Below, piece after piece: positions 1 to 11,800 of a stretch of 64,000 bases of DNA. The translations under genes and the position numbers were made by a program. The stretch is from contig NC_064827.1 of NCBI RefSeq assembly GCF_024166365.1, positions 46,342,635 through 46,406,634 on the forward strand, written 5' to 3'. The DNA is from Elephas maximus indicus. Taxonomy: Eukaryota; Chordata; Mammalia; Proboscidea; Elephantidae. Numbering within the stretch: position 1 is the stretch's first letter; the number at the start of each line of letters is the position of its first letter. Under the pieces are notes generated by a model that did not search any database, was not told where the DNA came from, and saw only the letters and a list, made by a program, of their open reading frames with translations.

Positions 1-912
1 ATAATTTTAAAAAATATGATAAATGTTAGGAAAAATGAAAATAGACAAATGGAATGACTCTAACAAGATTAGGTTTAATAGGCCTTCATATAAAGCTCTG
101 AAACTTTGTTTCAAAAAAAAAAATTACAGAGGAAGATGTGACTTAGCAGAAACAGAGTCAAGAATTTTTCTTTATTATTAACCCCAAGTAAGTTACCTGG
201 GCAGTATGGATGCCTAGAGTAAGTGCACGAACAGATTTCATTAGGAGAGGGCACGTAGAAGAAGAAAGTAATGGAGCCCCTCTGTTCTGTGCCACCTAGC
301 GCAGAGCTGGAGCACTGATCAGTCTGGGACCCCACAGCGTGAGAAGGATCAAGATATACTGGTGTGTGTCCAGCAGGGTTGACCAAGATAAGGAAGAGTC
401 TAGAAACTTTAGTGTGTGAGGAGCAGCTGAGGTGTTGGAGGGAGTCGCTGAGGCAGGAGAGTAACAGATAAATGGAAAGTATTCAGTCTTAGGAAGGGCT
501 GTCTTAGGGCAGAGGAGTTGGTCATGTATCTGCATGACCCTAGAGAGAAGAACTGGAACTATAGGAGGAAGCTATAGAAGGAAGATTTCAGCTCCCTCTA
601 AGGTAAAACCTGTCCAAGGTGAAATGTCTGACTCATAAGGTCTGAGTTGTCCATGTGCATAGGTGTATAAGCAGAGTCTGCATCTGGGATATTAAGAGAA
701 AGGGAAAGATAGAAGGAAGAACAGGAGAGTGATATGAAACAGAAATAGAAAGGCAAAAAAAGAGGCAGGGGGGAAGAAAGGAAAACGAAAGACAAGGCAG
801 AGGAGAGCAGTTTTAAGATAGAAGAGCAGTTTTAATATAGAAGGTGAGTTAAGGCATACACCGTGGGATCTGACCTACCTTTTCAAGTCTTCATTAGCGA
901 TATCCTGAATTG

Positions 913-925
913 CCAGCAGATGGCG
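913..925 (+). promoter_or_regulatory. Candidate CTCF-binding motif
   Basis: The sequence CCAGCAGATGGCG matches the core CTCF pattern CCASYAGRKGGCR at all positions. It lies in apparently unique sequence about 4.8 kb upstream of the POLR1E start codon. A motif match alone does not prove occupancy. Confidence 0.45.
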
Positions 926-1245
926 ATATCACCCCAGGAAAGGACTACTCTGCCTCTCCCCCCGACCCCCCGCCCCGCCAAAATCGTTTTCCTCTGAAAA
1001 ATGATAGGAACAAAGAACACCGAAGTGTCTAAGTTCCCAAGTCAAATTTTCAAACAAACATTTTGTAAAAATTCTGCCCATATTCCATGGTTTTGTATAC
1101 TCAAGCTTTAACTGGAATTTCCTCACTGGCAATGGGTTTGGTTTACCTTACTAATCTAGAGGAGACCCCCCATAGATTTTTGCATTTTGGATCACTGGCT
1201 AAATAGAGCTCCCTCCACCCTGCCTCAACCCTGCCTCAACCCGGT

Positions 1246-1310
1246 TATGTATGCATATATATGTGTATGTGTGTGTATATATATATATGTATATATGGTG
1301 TATGTGTTTT
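1246..1310. repeat. TA/TG-rich microsatellite
   Basis: Alternating purine-pyrimidine tract of mixed TATG, TG and TA units. It is interrupted and no single perfect unit extends through it. Confidence 0.8.
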
Positions 1311-1584
1311 AATGATTGTTAAACAATAAAGTGGTATACCACAATTCCCTCGTCAGCTACCTCACCATTAATTCTTTCCTTCCTCTGATCGAATCTGTCA
1401 TTTTGAAATCCTGCCTGTGGTAATTCTGGAATCTTTGCTCTCAGTAGGTGTGTGGTACTTTTCACTCTTCCACCCATCTACAAAGCAGCCAATTCTGAGA
1501 GCTTTCACAAACTTGCTCTGACTGACAAAGATGTGCTTTAAAAGGGGAACAACATGGCGCTGGGTGTTTTTGTTTAACATGGTA

Positions 1585-1744
1585 CAACCAAACCCATTGC
1601 CATACAGTTGATTCTCACTAATAGCGACCCTATAGAACAGAGTAGAACTGCCCCACAGGGTCTCTAAGGAGCGGCAGGTGGATTCAAACTGCTGACCTTT
1701 TGCTTAGCAGCCAAGCTCTTAAGCACTGCCACCACCAGGGCTCC
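1585..1744 (-). repeat. AfroSINE (short form)
   Basis: Reverse-strand copy of the afrotherian tRNA-derived SINE. Read on the - strand it starts with the A-box-containing head (GGAGCCCTGGTGG-like), has the B-box region near the middle and ends in the tail that reads GCGACCCTATAG in reverse, followed by the run of A/C on the + strand. It is inserted just before a MER5-like element. Confidence 0.93.
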
Positions 1745-1755
1745 ATATTGTACAA

Positions 1756-1890
1756 CAGTGGTTCCCAAACCCTAAATGCACAGGAGTCACCTGTGCAATC
1801 TTGTTAAAGTGCAGATTAATTCTGCGTTTCTAACAAGCTTCCAGGTGATGCAAATGCTGCTGGTCTATGAGCCACACTTTGAGTAGCAAG
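1756..1890 (+). mobile_element. MER5-like hAT non-autonomous DNA transposon
   Basis: Starts with the CAGTGGTTCCCAAAC terminal sequence typical of MER5 and ends with its inverted partner (CACACTTTGAGTAGCAAGG). It contains the internal ATGCAAATGCTGCTGGTC stretch typical of the family. The copy is old and diverged. Confidence 0.75.
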
Positions 1891-2384
1891 GCCATAGACC
1901 GCGACCCTATATAAGGAGAGGCCAGGGCACTTCTCTCAAGAATGACATTTGACTTTGTGTAGCCACTCCCGCCTCTTTGTCATCCCATAACTATGATTTA
2001 ACTGTTCATGTGGTCATTCAACCCATCAACACTTACAGAGAATCTGCTATCTGCAAACCCTCTGCCAATTCATTTCAACCAACATCTTTGAGTTCCGGTC
2101 CTTGTGTGAGGCTCTCAGGATTAATCACGATTAAGACCCTTTCCTTTCTGTCACACATTCAACATTAACTGAGGGTCTACTCTGTGCCAGGCACTGGTCC
2201 AGGAGCTGCAGCTACAGCAGCGAACAAACAGGCATAAATCTTTTTATTGCTTAACCCCCAAATTATTTTTATTGTTTTAGTATTTATTGTTAACCCCAAA
2301 TAAATTTAGCGAGGGAACAATCAGGTGGGAAACAGGCAAATAATTAGAACTAAGCTTATTTTTTCCTCTTCTTCCCTCACTGCG

Positions 2385-2398
2385 CCCCCCCCCCCCCC
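2385..2398 (+). repeat. Poly-C run (C14)
   Basis: Fourteen consecutive C residues within a pyrimidine-rich stretch; low-complexity DNA with no other feature attached. Confidence 0.9.
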
Positions 2399-2449
2399 AA
2401 TAAATCTAAAAGCCATCAAGAGGAGTCAAGCAAAGGTAGATTTCCACTC

Positions 2450-2563
2450 AGAGCAGAAGGAGAGCCTGCAGTGGTCTAGAACAGGGGTGCTGGAGCCTAA
2501 GGAGTGTGAAAAGGCATCCATGTGGAAGGGTGGCCAGGTAAAGAGTGTCTGAGCCCAGCTAGG
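2450..2563 (+). repeat. Diverged minisatellite unit, left part
   Basis: A stretch around GGAGCCTAAGGAGTGTGAAA followed by GGCATCCATG resembles two units at about 3088-3245 (AGAGCCTGAATGAAGTAAGA then GGGCATCCATG). The array is split by the LTR at 2564-3069. Each unit is roughly 60-70 bp and poorly conserved. It may be part of the old L1 that continues to 4620. Confidence 0.5.
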
Positions 2564-3069
2564 TGTCTCAGTTATCTAGTGTTACTATGAAAGAAATACG
2601 ACAAGTGGATGGCTTTAACAAACAGAAATCTATTCTCTCATAGTTTAGGAGGCTAGAAGTCTGAATTCAGGGTGCCAGCTCCAAGGGAAGGCTTTCTCTC
2701 TCTGTTGGCTCTGGGTGAAGGTCCTTGTCATCAATCTTCCCGTGAGTCTAGTACCTTCTCAGCACAGGGACCCCAGGTCCGAAGGATGTACTCCACTCCA
2801 GGCTCTTCTTTCTTGGTGGTTTCTTGCTCATTTCTCTCTTTTGTATCTCATAAGAGATTGACTCAAGATACAAACTAATCCTGTAGATTGTATCCTGCCT
2901 AATTAACATAACTGCTTTTAATCCTGCCTCATTATCATAGAGGTTAGGATTATCAACACATAGGTTAATTATATCAGATCACAAAACAAAGGACAACCTC
3001 ACAATACTGGAAATCATGGCCTAGCCAAGTTGACGCACATTTTTGGGGGACACAATTCAATCTGTGGCA
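2564..3069 (-). mobile_element. Solo LTR, ERVL/MaLR-like (copy A)
   Basis: On the - strand it begins TGCCACAG, contains GCGTCAACTTGGCTAGGC near its 5' side and ends GAGACA. Near its 3' side lies the segment TTTCTGTTTGTTAAAGCCATC that accompanies the poly(A) region in such LTRs. The 5-bp flanks CTAGG and CTGGG are probable target-site duplications differing at one base. A second copy is at 48580-49075. No internal retroviral genes are present. The family name is not assigned. Confidence 0.75.
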
Positions 3070-3245
3070 CTGGGCAGGGGTGCAGCTTGGCTGGGGTTAT
3101 CAGAGTCTGAGCAAAGTGAAGAGGGGATTCATGCAGGTGGTGGAATGGCGTTGGTAATGGCCCAGTACAGGGTGTTAGAGCCTGAATGAAGTAAGAAGGG
3201 CATCCATGTCAGGTGGTGGTGGTGGTCATGGTGGTGGCAGGAGAT
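3070..3245 (+). repeat. Diverged minisatellite units, right part
   Basis: Two further poorly conserved units, each with an AG.GCCTGA..AAGTGAAGAGG-like core, then ATGCAGGTGGTGG or ATGTCAGGTGGTGG. They match the unit on the other side of the inserted LTR, and end in a GGT-rich run. Confidence 0.5.
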
Positions 3246-3321
3246 GATTACTTACAGAGGATTGATCAAATAAGTGAATGTATTAAGGCTAACTGGAACC
3301 AGGTTTCTCAGCGTGAGAGAA

Positions 3322-3485
3322 AAAAACAAAAACAAAAAACCATTGCCGTCAGGTCGATTGCGACTCATAGTGAACCTATAGGACAGAGTAGAACTGCCCA
3401 TAGAGTTTCCAAGGAGCACCTGGTGAATTTGAATGGCTGACCTTTTGGTTAGCAGCTGTAGCTCTTAACCACTATGCCAAGGGAG
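3322..3485 (-). repeat. AfroSINE (short form)
   Basis: Reverse copy with A/C-rich tail on the left, CCATTGCCGTCAGGTCGATT, the body GGACAGAGTAGAACTGCCC and the reversed tRNA-like head at the right. Inserted into old L1-like sequence. Confidence 0.92.
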
Positions 3486-4011
3486 TTACAAATATGAGAC
3501 GAAAGAAAACTAGAATGAACCCTTGTGGTGTTGGATTAGAATCAGAGGTCAGTGTGAACTCATGATTTTCAGTATATATATACAGATCTAGAAATAAATA
3601 CAGTTGTAAGCATTAATACATGTATTTCCTAATTTGGCCAACCAAGAGGGCCTGGGAGCAGTGGCATGCCAAAAGCAAAATATATCTAACACACAGATCT
3701 TTGTTTCTAAATTCTATTTCTCAGCAAAAATGTCTTAGAGAAATTTCTTACGGCAAAAATTTCTTAGAGAAATAGCTGATTGCAGGGTTGGGGCAGGGAA
3801 AGTACAAGATGAACTGGGATACTTTGTTGTGCCAGGAGGTAGGGATATGCTCTAAAACTGATGGGGCATGTCAAAAGGACACAGCAGGCAACTCGAAGGG
3901 ATTTCCAATGGCACGATCTGGAAACATTTCAACACAGAAACAAATAATGATAACAGCAGATTTTAATCTACTGAATAAGATAGGAACCAACAAGTCCAAA
4001 CTGACATAAAT

Positions 4012-4620
4012 TAATAAACTGAAAATGTGATGAATGAGACACTTGCATAGTCAGTCTCTAAGTACCTTCCACAAAATACTAACTACAAAGGGACAAAGAA
4101 TAACTTCGTGGTGGAGATGTCTGGTTGACACTACCTTAATCAAGTGATCAAAGTTAGTATCACTAGTAATGGAGTAAATCGAAATTATGTGCCACCTGAT
4201 AGAATACAAGAAGAACACAAATAGTTCTGCCAAAGATGTATAATCTGAAACTAATCATTTGGAAACATTAGATCATTTAGAAACCCAGAGGGAAGTTTTA
4301 CAAATCACTGGCCTGTGATCATTAAAATGGTCAAAGTTATGAAAGTCAAAGAAAGACTGAGCAACTGTTTCAGATTATAAGAGACTAAAGAGCTATAACA
4401 ACTAAATGCACCACGTGATTGTGGACAGGATCCTTTCCCTACGAACAAAGTTAGTGCGACCAATGGTTAATTTACATGGAGTGTGAGGATTACATGGAAG
4501 TAATGCATCCATGTTAATTGTCTGGTTTTGATGACTGCATTGTATTTAGGGAATGTGTTTGTCAGTAGGAAATACTATACAGTCTTCAGAGGCAATGGAA
4601 TTCAGGTTGGCAGCTTACTC
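4012..4620 (+). mobile_element. Old L1 3' untranslated region
   Basis: Matches the recognisable mammalian L1M 3'UTR pattern: GTGATCAAAGTTAGTATCA, a stretch resembling the usual ACTGGCC..TACTCC, and the GGATCCT module. A related copy lies at about 41990-42580. No coding capacity remains. Confidence 0.65.
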
Positions 4621-5439
4621 TAAAATGATCAGGGCAAAAAAAAAAAATTACTCATACTTGCTCGCAATATTTCTGTAAATTTGCGATTGGGTCATTATAA
4701 AAATGTGGCAACTGCTCAGGTAAAGGGAAGCTGAAGTGCTAGGTTTTTTTTGGAGGAGATTGGGTGTCTGTGTAGGGGGTGACAGGGGTGCTAGGGACGG
4801 CTTCTTAAGGCTGAAACCTGAACATAGTCTTGAAAGAAGGCGCTTTGGAGAACCGAGAAGAGCCAATCCGAGTTCTTGCCCTTCAACAGTACCGTCTTTT
4901 GACTGGCAAGAGGAACCCCTGGCCTGGGTCCATGCTTTAGAGGCCCTGCTCTGGTAACTTCCCTCGGGGAGCGGGGTGGAATCCTCAGGGCCAAGGGGAC
5001 ATGCCCATCAGGTCCACCTCCCCTCTTAGGACACAACCAAGAATTCCCTGCCCAAAAGCTCTGAGCCTGTTCGCATTTCCCCCTGATCCTAGTGTATGCT
5101 CTCCTAGCTCATGGGGGAGGTGCTGGCGGGGTTGTGGACGCAGCTTGGACTAAAGGACTGGGAGCCCACATGTGTAGATGGCAACTCTTAGAGAGTGGGT
5201 AGCTCTCCGCCAGCTGCCACATTTAGTTGTAGCTGGAGGAGGTCCAGTAGGAGAATCCTAAGTTTGAACCTAGTTTTTCAGGTCTCAGGAAGATATATTT
5301 GTCAATGTAGAAGAAATAGATCATACTTTATCCAGACCATGCTGAGCAGCTGGAAACCAAACACGAAGCACAGACTGAAGCTGCAGACGTTTGGGCGCCC
5401 TCAGCCCTAGTCCCACAAAACCAGTATAGTGCAGGGGTA

Positions 5440-5739
5440 CGGTGTGCCGGAGACCACACCTGTCAGCGCCGAGCTGCTGCGCTGAGTGGCCGGGGCAGCA
5501 CGCCGAGCTGCTGCGCTGAGTGGCCGGGGCAGCGCGCCGACACGCTCCGGGGAGGAGCGTGCAGGGGGGAGGGCGATGTCAGGAGGGGGCGGAAACACGC
5601 GTCTCCGAGCGCGCGGGGCGGTGCCTCACGAGGCCACGCCCTTCCGGTTCGGCGCACTAGGCGGGATACCACGTGTGACCTAATGCACCCGGTAGTCCAG
5701 GCTAGTTCAGCTTCGAGTTGTGGCCGCTAGAGGGGCGAG
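5440..5739 (+). promoter_or_regulatory. POLR1E: POLR1E promoter / CpG island and 5'UTR
   Basis: Abrupt switch to GC- and CpG-rich DNA ending at the POLR1E start codon and continuing about 90 bp into intron 1. There is no TATA box near a plausible start site. Visible elements are an ETS-type site CTTCCGG (5641-5647), an E-box CACGTG (5670-5675) and a GC-rich CACGCCC just upstream of the ETS site. The exact transcription start cannot be placed. An E-box suits a gene of the RNA polymerase I machinery, a class known to respond to MYC, but binding here is inference. Confidence 0.8.
5467..5534 (+). repeat. 34-bp tandem duplication in the POLR1E promoter
   Basis: Positions 5467-5500 and 5501-5534 are two head-to-tail copies that differ only at the last base (A versus G). 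Each contains GAGCTGCTGCGCTGAGTGG. The pair lies about 205-270 bp upstream of the start codon. Confidence 0.95.
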
Positions 5740-5815
5740 ATGGCGGCGGAGGTGTTGCCGAGTGCGAGGTGGCTGTACTGTGGGGAGCCCGACGGTAGCC
5801 AGAGAGCTGTACTCG
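5740..5815 (+). CDS. POLR1E: POLR1E coding exon 1
   Basis: Encodes residues 1-25 plus the first base of codon 26. It ends at the donor GTAAAG at 5816. The split codon G|TC (Val26) is completed by exon 2. Confidence 0.96.
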
Positions 5816-8800
5816 GTAAAGACTGCGGAGCTGGAGCGGAGTTCCCTTTATCCCACTTCCGTCTCTTGGTACCTCTCCAGTCTCCCGCGCCCCGCCTGGC
5901 CCCCCTCCCACCTGGGCCAGTATCCCTCTAGTCTCTACTCATTGGGGCTCATTCAGGGCTTCAACGTCATCCTGCCACCCTGTCACCACTCCCAGCTGGA
6001 TGGGGACATCCCTGCCACACCCTCCCCAGGGCCGTGCCCAGGACCCTTTAGTCCCCTCATCCACCATCTCTCCTATCTGCCCCATTTCCCTCTCTCCTCT
6101 GGGTAGAGAGCCCCTTTGTTTTTCTAGAACTGGACCAGACCTCCTCTGTAACCTCTATCCTCCCAGTCATTCCCTCCTGTCACAGGCTCTCCCGGGGGCT
6201 CCTCTCACCTGTTCATCCCTTCTCAACTGGGTCAGGACTTCCTTCCCCATCTCCATTCTTCGAATCACTTCCAGTGACTCCCCGTTTCCTCTTCACATAC
6301 ACTGTGGGTCCCCTTCTCATTCTGCTCTTGGCTGCAACCTTACAGTCCAGTTCTCCAATGGAAAGCTGCAGAATCCAGGCAACATGCACTTTACCTTGTA
6401 CAAGAATAAAGACTCCACAAACCCCAGGAAGAGGAGTCAGCGAATCTTAGTAAGTCATGGTTGCCAATTACCTCCACTCTGCAGACCTCAGGAGGTCCCT
6501 TGGGTGTGGGTGGCTGTGAAGGGAGTGAGGGAGGAAAAAAGGGGGGCAGCAAATGGGCCTTTAAAGAACTATTCCTCCCCCCGCCCCACAGCTGGTGTGG
6601 GGCAGGCTTGGCCATCCAGGTTTGGAACTTTTGGAGAAGTGATGACGGTTAATTCATTTGTTAATTCAACAAGCATTTACTGAGCACCTGCCGTGGCCCT
6701 GTGCTGTAACCTGTTGGGGGTAAAGCCAAACTAGACCTGGTGCCGCTCTGAGGGAGCTCATACTCTAGAACAGGGTTTCTCAACTGCAGCACTATTGACA
6801 TTTGGGGCCAGATAATCCTTTGTTGTGGGCAGCTGTCCTGTGCATCACAGGATATTTAGCAGCATTCCTGGTCTCTACCCACTAGATGCCAGTAATACTC
6901 TTCCCCGCCCCCAACCCCCAGTTGTGACAATCAAAAATGTCAAACATTGCCAAATGTCCCACTGGGGTGGGGGACAAAATTGTCCTGGGTTGAGAGCCTC
7001 TGCTCTGGAGGGAGAGGTGAGAATTGGATGTGAGGGACACTCATACAAGTAGACAAAGCTCAAGGCCTAAGGGAGAGAGTACAGGGCAGAGTGAGCTCAG
7101 AAAGGGGAGAACTCTCTGCTTGCCAGAATGCCTTTTTGGAAGAGGGTTCACTGGAGCTGAGCCCTGAAGGATGGGGGTAGGAGAGACTGTCAGGTGAGAT
7201 TTGATATTCCAGGTGAAGAGGATAGCAAGAACTAGTGCTTGACTGTGATTGGGGTGTGAATTAACCATTTCCGTGGTCCTAAGAGTACGTAAAGAGTAGT
7301 CATGGTAGAAGTGAACAAAAAGGATAAAAGAGAATTTGGATTCCAGGCCAAGGAGGTTGCCTGCAGAATCACCTTGTTGCATGCCTATGTATATGTGTTG
7401 GGAGCCCAGGGCCTTTCCCCCAAGTCCTGTGGTGCACCTCGGCCAGGAACCTTTAATATGGTTAGAACTCAGCACCTTCTGGGGCTTACCTTTCAAAAGT
7501 CCTCTTGCCCTTTCCCCAGGGGTACCCCAGATTCACTTAGAGATAGTGGGGCTGTACCACCTCCCAGTGGCTCTCTAGTTCTAATCCACTGTGGTTCTGC
7601 ATTCTAAAGCTTTTGCAAATGTATAAAAAGGAGACAAGATACTTAGTACCTTTTGACATTAAGTGGAGCTTTTTTCCCTTCTATATTTTAGGCAGCTGAA
7701 ACAGACAGACTTTCCTATGTGGGGAACAATTTTGGGACCGGAGCCCTCAAATGCAACACTTTGTGCAGGTAGTGATGGGGACGGGCAGCATTAAAGGTAA
7801 TGGGGAGGGTAGAGGTGGTGCCACTGGCATTTTTGTTATCAGTCTTTATCATAGGGGCAGTGGGAGAACGTAGGGAGGTTAACAAGTCCCTGTGTTCCTG
7901 GACCCAGGGATCCTCATACCAGCCTGTTAATATTCCTGAAAAAGAGAGATGACTTCTATTTGTTAAAAATTCTTAAACCGTGTTAATTTGTAATATTCTT
8001 TATATCTGTCTTATTCCAATTGACAGCTGTCTCTACAAATTTGGAATGTGTGATTAGTAGACCAGACCTTGCCTGAAGTTTGCCTTGGAACTAACTACAA
8101 GAAAAGGATTTAGTAGTGTTGAAGGCTCTGGGCTGGGAAGGAGGGGCCCAGGGTTTCCATCTAGCTCCGTGGTAGTTGACTGAGCGACACTGGAGAACTC
8201 TGCCTTTCACTGACCCTTGTCCTCCCTCTCTGTACAGTGAAGATTGTCCAGCTGAAACAGGCTACAATTCTCAGGGGCTGGCATAATGCAGATGGGGTCC
8301 CTGTGATGCTACCCAACCCATAAAAAAACCTGTTGCCGTCGAGTCGATTCCTATTCATAGCGACCCTATAGAACAGTAGGACTGCCCCATAGAGTTTCCA
8401 AGGAGCGCCTATTGGATTTCAACTGCCAGCCTTTTGGTTAGCATCTATAGTTCTTAACCACTACGCCTCCAGGGTTTCCTTACAGTGAACCACAAACAAG
8501 GCCCTGTCTGAACTCCCACTAGACCACATCCTGATACAAGTCAGATTAATGCACATATGCTTAAAAGTATTAACACGCTGCATCCCCTCACAAAGATTCT
8601 CTAATTCAGAGTGGTCTTCTCCCCATAATCAGTATGGTTTTACTCATATGTGCCTCCGTAAAATTTATACATGCAGCAAATTATAGTGTAATTCTAGATT
8701 CTTCTACCTAAAAAGGGTTTCCCATTACAGCAGGGAGTCCAAAGGTGATTGACTACTAGAATCAACCTGGTGGCTTTTTTTTTTTTTTTTTAACCCAAAA

Positions 8801-11800
8801 CCATGTCGTATCTTCTCCCCTTTCCTCCTTCCCTTCCTCCTCCCCATGTAGGGGATTGCTGCTGTAAGAGAAGATTGTTATTTATGAGCAAGCGATGTAC
8901 TCCTCACATGTGTCGGGGCAGAAAGAAGGCTGAGAACCTTTATATAGGAAAAAGGAAGTTTATAAACAATATCTTTTTTTTTTTTTAACAATGTATTTTG
9001 AGTAATCCATTGTTGCTGGTATTATTCCTTCTTTATTCAGACACTTTATTGGAGTTTTGAACAAGACCTCTGGCCAAATGGAAGTATATGACGCGGAGTT
9101 GTTCAACATGCACCCACTGTTTTCAGGTAGGTCCTAGCATGAAGGTTCACAGAAAATTGTATGTGCTGTTTGGGTTTACTGGGTGATTTGGTTTGAAATT
9201 TTGATTTTCAAAGCACATTTAGTATTTATTTTTAAAATGGTGCCTTTCTGCCAGTTTTTTTTTAATTATTATTTGAAAAACTTTTAAAGTTTTTTTTTGT
9301 TCAGCAAATATTGATTGATGACCTACTATATACCAGGCACCAAGCTAGGCACTATGGATGTAGTAGTAAGCAAGACAGACAAGAATCCTGTCCCCACAGT
9401 GTTTACGGACTTGAGATCAGAAACTAATATTAAAGTAAGTTGTGCAGTGGTATGAGCAGAATATTAGAATTTCTGATACCAAATTGATTTCCACTGAAGA
9501 TATTTATCTTCATTCTTTACCATTTTAGTTGGGGTAGAAGGTTTTAGAATCTCTGGTATGGTGGGTGAGTGCAGTGGCTCACAAGGTTGTACCATAACTT
9601 TCATGTTGATAAAAAGTCTCAACAATGTGTGATTTGGTGGGGGGGATGTATTTTTTCCCTAATCTATTGGGAGAAGTTGCATTGCCTCTATATTTTGGCA
9701 TCTTGAATGCTCAGGGCTGGAGTGAGATCTTCAGAAATTATTAATAGAGAGTCAGATTCAAAGGGCCTCTGTTCCCTAAATCTCAAAACTGGGGCCATTA
9801 GTGATACCCTTAAATACTGAGAACCATGGGGGAGGGAGACTGTTAGAACCATTGTTAGAAGCCAAGTGATACCTTCAGAGGCATTAGTTCTGACTTACTC
9901 CCTCAAAGCAGTGGTTCCATACCTTTTGAGTATCTGGTAATGACCTGGACCTTCCTGGAAGTATATAAGCCTATGAGATTTTGCATACAATTTTAAAGGG
10001 CTCTTGAATCCCAAAGCCTATCCAGGAATTTCTTGAGTCCACAGTCTCTAGGTTAAGAACGCTCTGCTTTACAAACACACTACTTTTAGTAGAGTGGCTA
10101 ATTTCTACATTTAATCAGTCTCCAAAAGGTCTTCTAAATTCCAAGGAGTCAAGGAAGATTGTTAATTTGTTGATTAAATAAATTTTTGTGTTTACATGTA
10201 AATTATTTTTAGATACTGGTTTTTTCTACCTAGCATATATCTGTGTATGTGTGTGTATATGTATGTGTATGTATATGTAATATATACGTAGAGAGGGAAA
10301 CTCTGGTGTTGTAGTGGTTAAGAGTTCAGCTGCTAACCAAAAAGTTGATAGTTTGCATCCACCAGGCGCTCCTTGGAAAGTCTATGGGGCAGTTCTACTC
10401 TGTCCTGTAGGGTTGCTATCAGTTGGAATGGACTCGGCAGCAACCGGTTTGGTGTTTTGTTTTTTTTTTTAGCAAGAGAGAGAGATCATTAGTGTGTGCT
10501 AGACACTATTCTAAGCACTTTCAATATGCTACATCATTTAACTCATACAAGAACCTTTGGGGTAGGTACTGTTACTTTTTTATACATGGTGAAACTGAGA
10601 CACGGAGGTGAAATGACTGTGGCAGGGACGTACTTCATATATATGTGTATGCATATGTGTGTGTATATATATGAGCTGGGGATTAAACTCAGGCAAGGTC
10701 ACTCCAGAGCTGGTGCCCTTATCCACTACGTTATGTTGCCCATTGTATGAATACTTCGTGGGAGAGCTTCATGTAAGTAATAGATATAAAAAACCAAGCC
10801 AATTGTCATCGAGTTGATTCTGACTCATGGTGACCATGTTTGTACCTGTTTTTGGTATTTTACAAGGCGGGCAAAACTATGCATGGGAAAGAGCTGAGTG
10901 CTTGGGTTCTAATCCCATCTCTGCTACAACTCGGTGGGCTGATCTGGGGCCAATCATTTCATCTGGAGGCCTCATTTTTCTTATTTGTAAAATGAAGACG
11001 TTGGACCAGATGATCCATTCATTTGACTCCTTAATTTTTTCTCTGAATTCTTTTAGCTGTGTACTAAAACAGCATTCCAAAGATTCACAGTACAGTGTCA
11101 TCTTAGGCTCTGGGAAGTCCTGCAGTAAAGACTGTTTTACTGAAACAGTTCATAAGTATTAAACACCATTATTATATGTAGGTCTTCCAAGCTTGCTTTT
11201 TGCTTCACTGTTTTTGTTTTGTGTTTTGGTAGATGAGTCAGTTGAAAGTGAGCTGCTGTCACAGAGTCAGACTAAAACTTACAGAGAAAAGGTAAGTGTG
11301 ACAGAACTAAGGTCTATGACCTCAAGCAAGTTCCTTCTAGGCCTTGGGTGTCTCTGTCAGTAAAATGAGTTGGTTGAACTCAGAGGTCTTCTTGGCTGCT
11401 CCCAGGTCATTCAGTCTGTGGTTCTCTGGACAGTTCTGACTGCAGTGGCCTCAGCCTCACAGAGAGCAGTCCTGCTCCATCTGGGGCAGCTGTGTGCCGG
11501 TATTGGGAACCTACTCTCAGTGCTGATACAGGCGTGGTGTAACACATGTTTTTAGGATTTATTACAAATCTCAAAAAATACTGGTTGTAGCCTGGAAATT
11601 TTCACATTAAAACAAAGTAAACTTCAGGGTTTTTGAGTAGAAGGTTCCTACAGAGGTCATCTCCCCCCAGGTTGGTAAATACAATCCCTCGTGGTACATG
11701 GAGCAACTGTACCGAGAAGGGGTGTGAGGCTCCCTCAGCCTCGGGGAAGGAGTGATGTCATCTGTTGGCAGTGTCTGTTGTGGGTGTAGGATGGGAGAAT

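Larger units (their letters stand above)
1..5439. other. Intergenic region upstream of POLR1E
   Basis: No coding exon could be supported here. Short open frames are in repeat or low-complexity DNA and none shows a conserved protein or splice-compatible chain. The region holds a purine-rich stretch (about 690-805), a CTCF-like motif (913-925), a TA/TG microsatellite (about 1246-1310), a MER5-like element, two AfroSINEs, a solo LTR and the 3' region of an old L1. In human the next gene on this side is ZBTB5, some 20 kb away, which fits the absence of a gene here (from memory of the locus). Confidence 0.7.
5816..7691 (+). other. POLR1E: POLR1E introns 1-2
   Basis: Intron 1 (5816-6345) is CpG-island edge sequence and pyrimidine-rich. 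Intron 2 (6450-7691) holds an old DNA transposon (6772-7002) and a unit of an unassigned ancient repeat near 7050-7200. Nothing else was recognised. Confidence 0.8.

Noticed and set aside
5467-5534. CRISPR-like direct repeats
   Set aside because: Only two copies, no spacer, in a mammalian promoter. It is a simple tandem duplication.
6000-6683. 227-codon open frame overlapping POLR1E exon 2
   Set aside because: It covers intron 1, exon 2 in the correct frame, and intron 2; only the exon 2 part is conserved.
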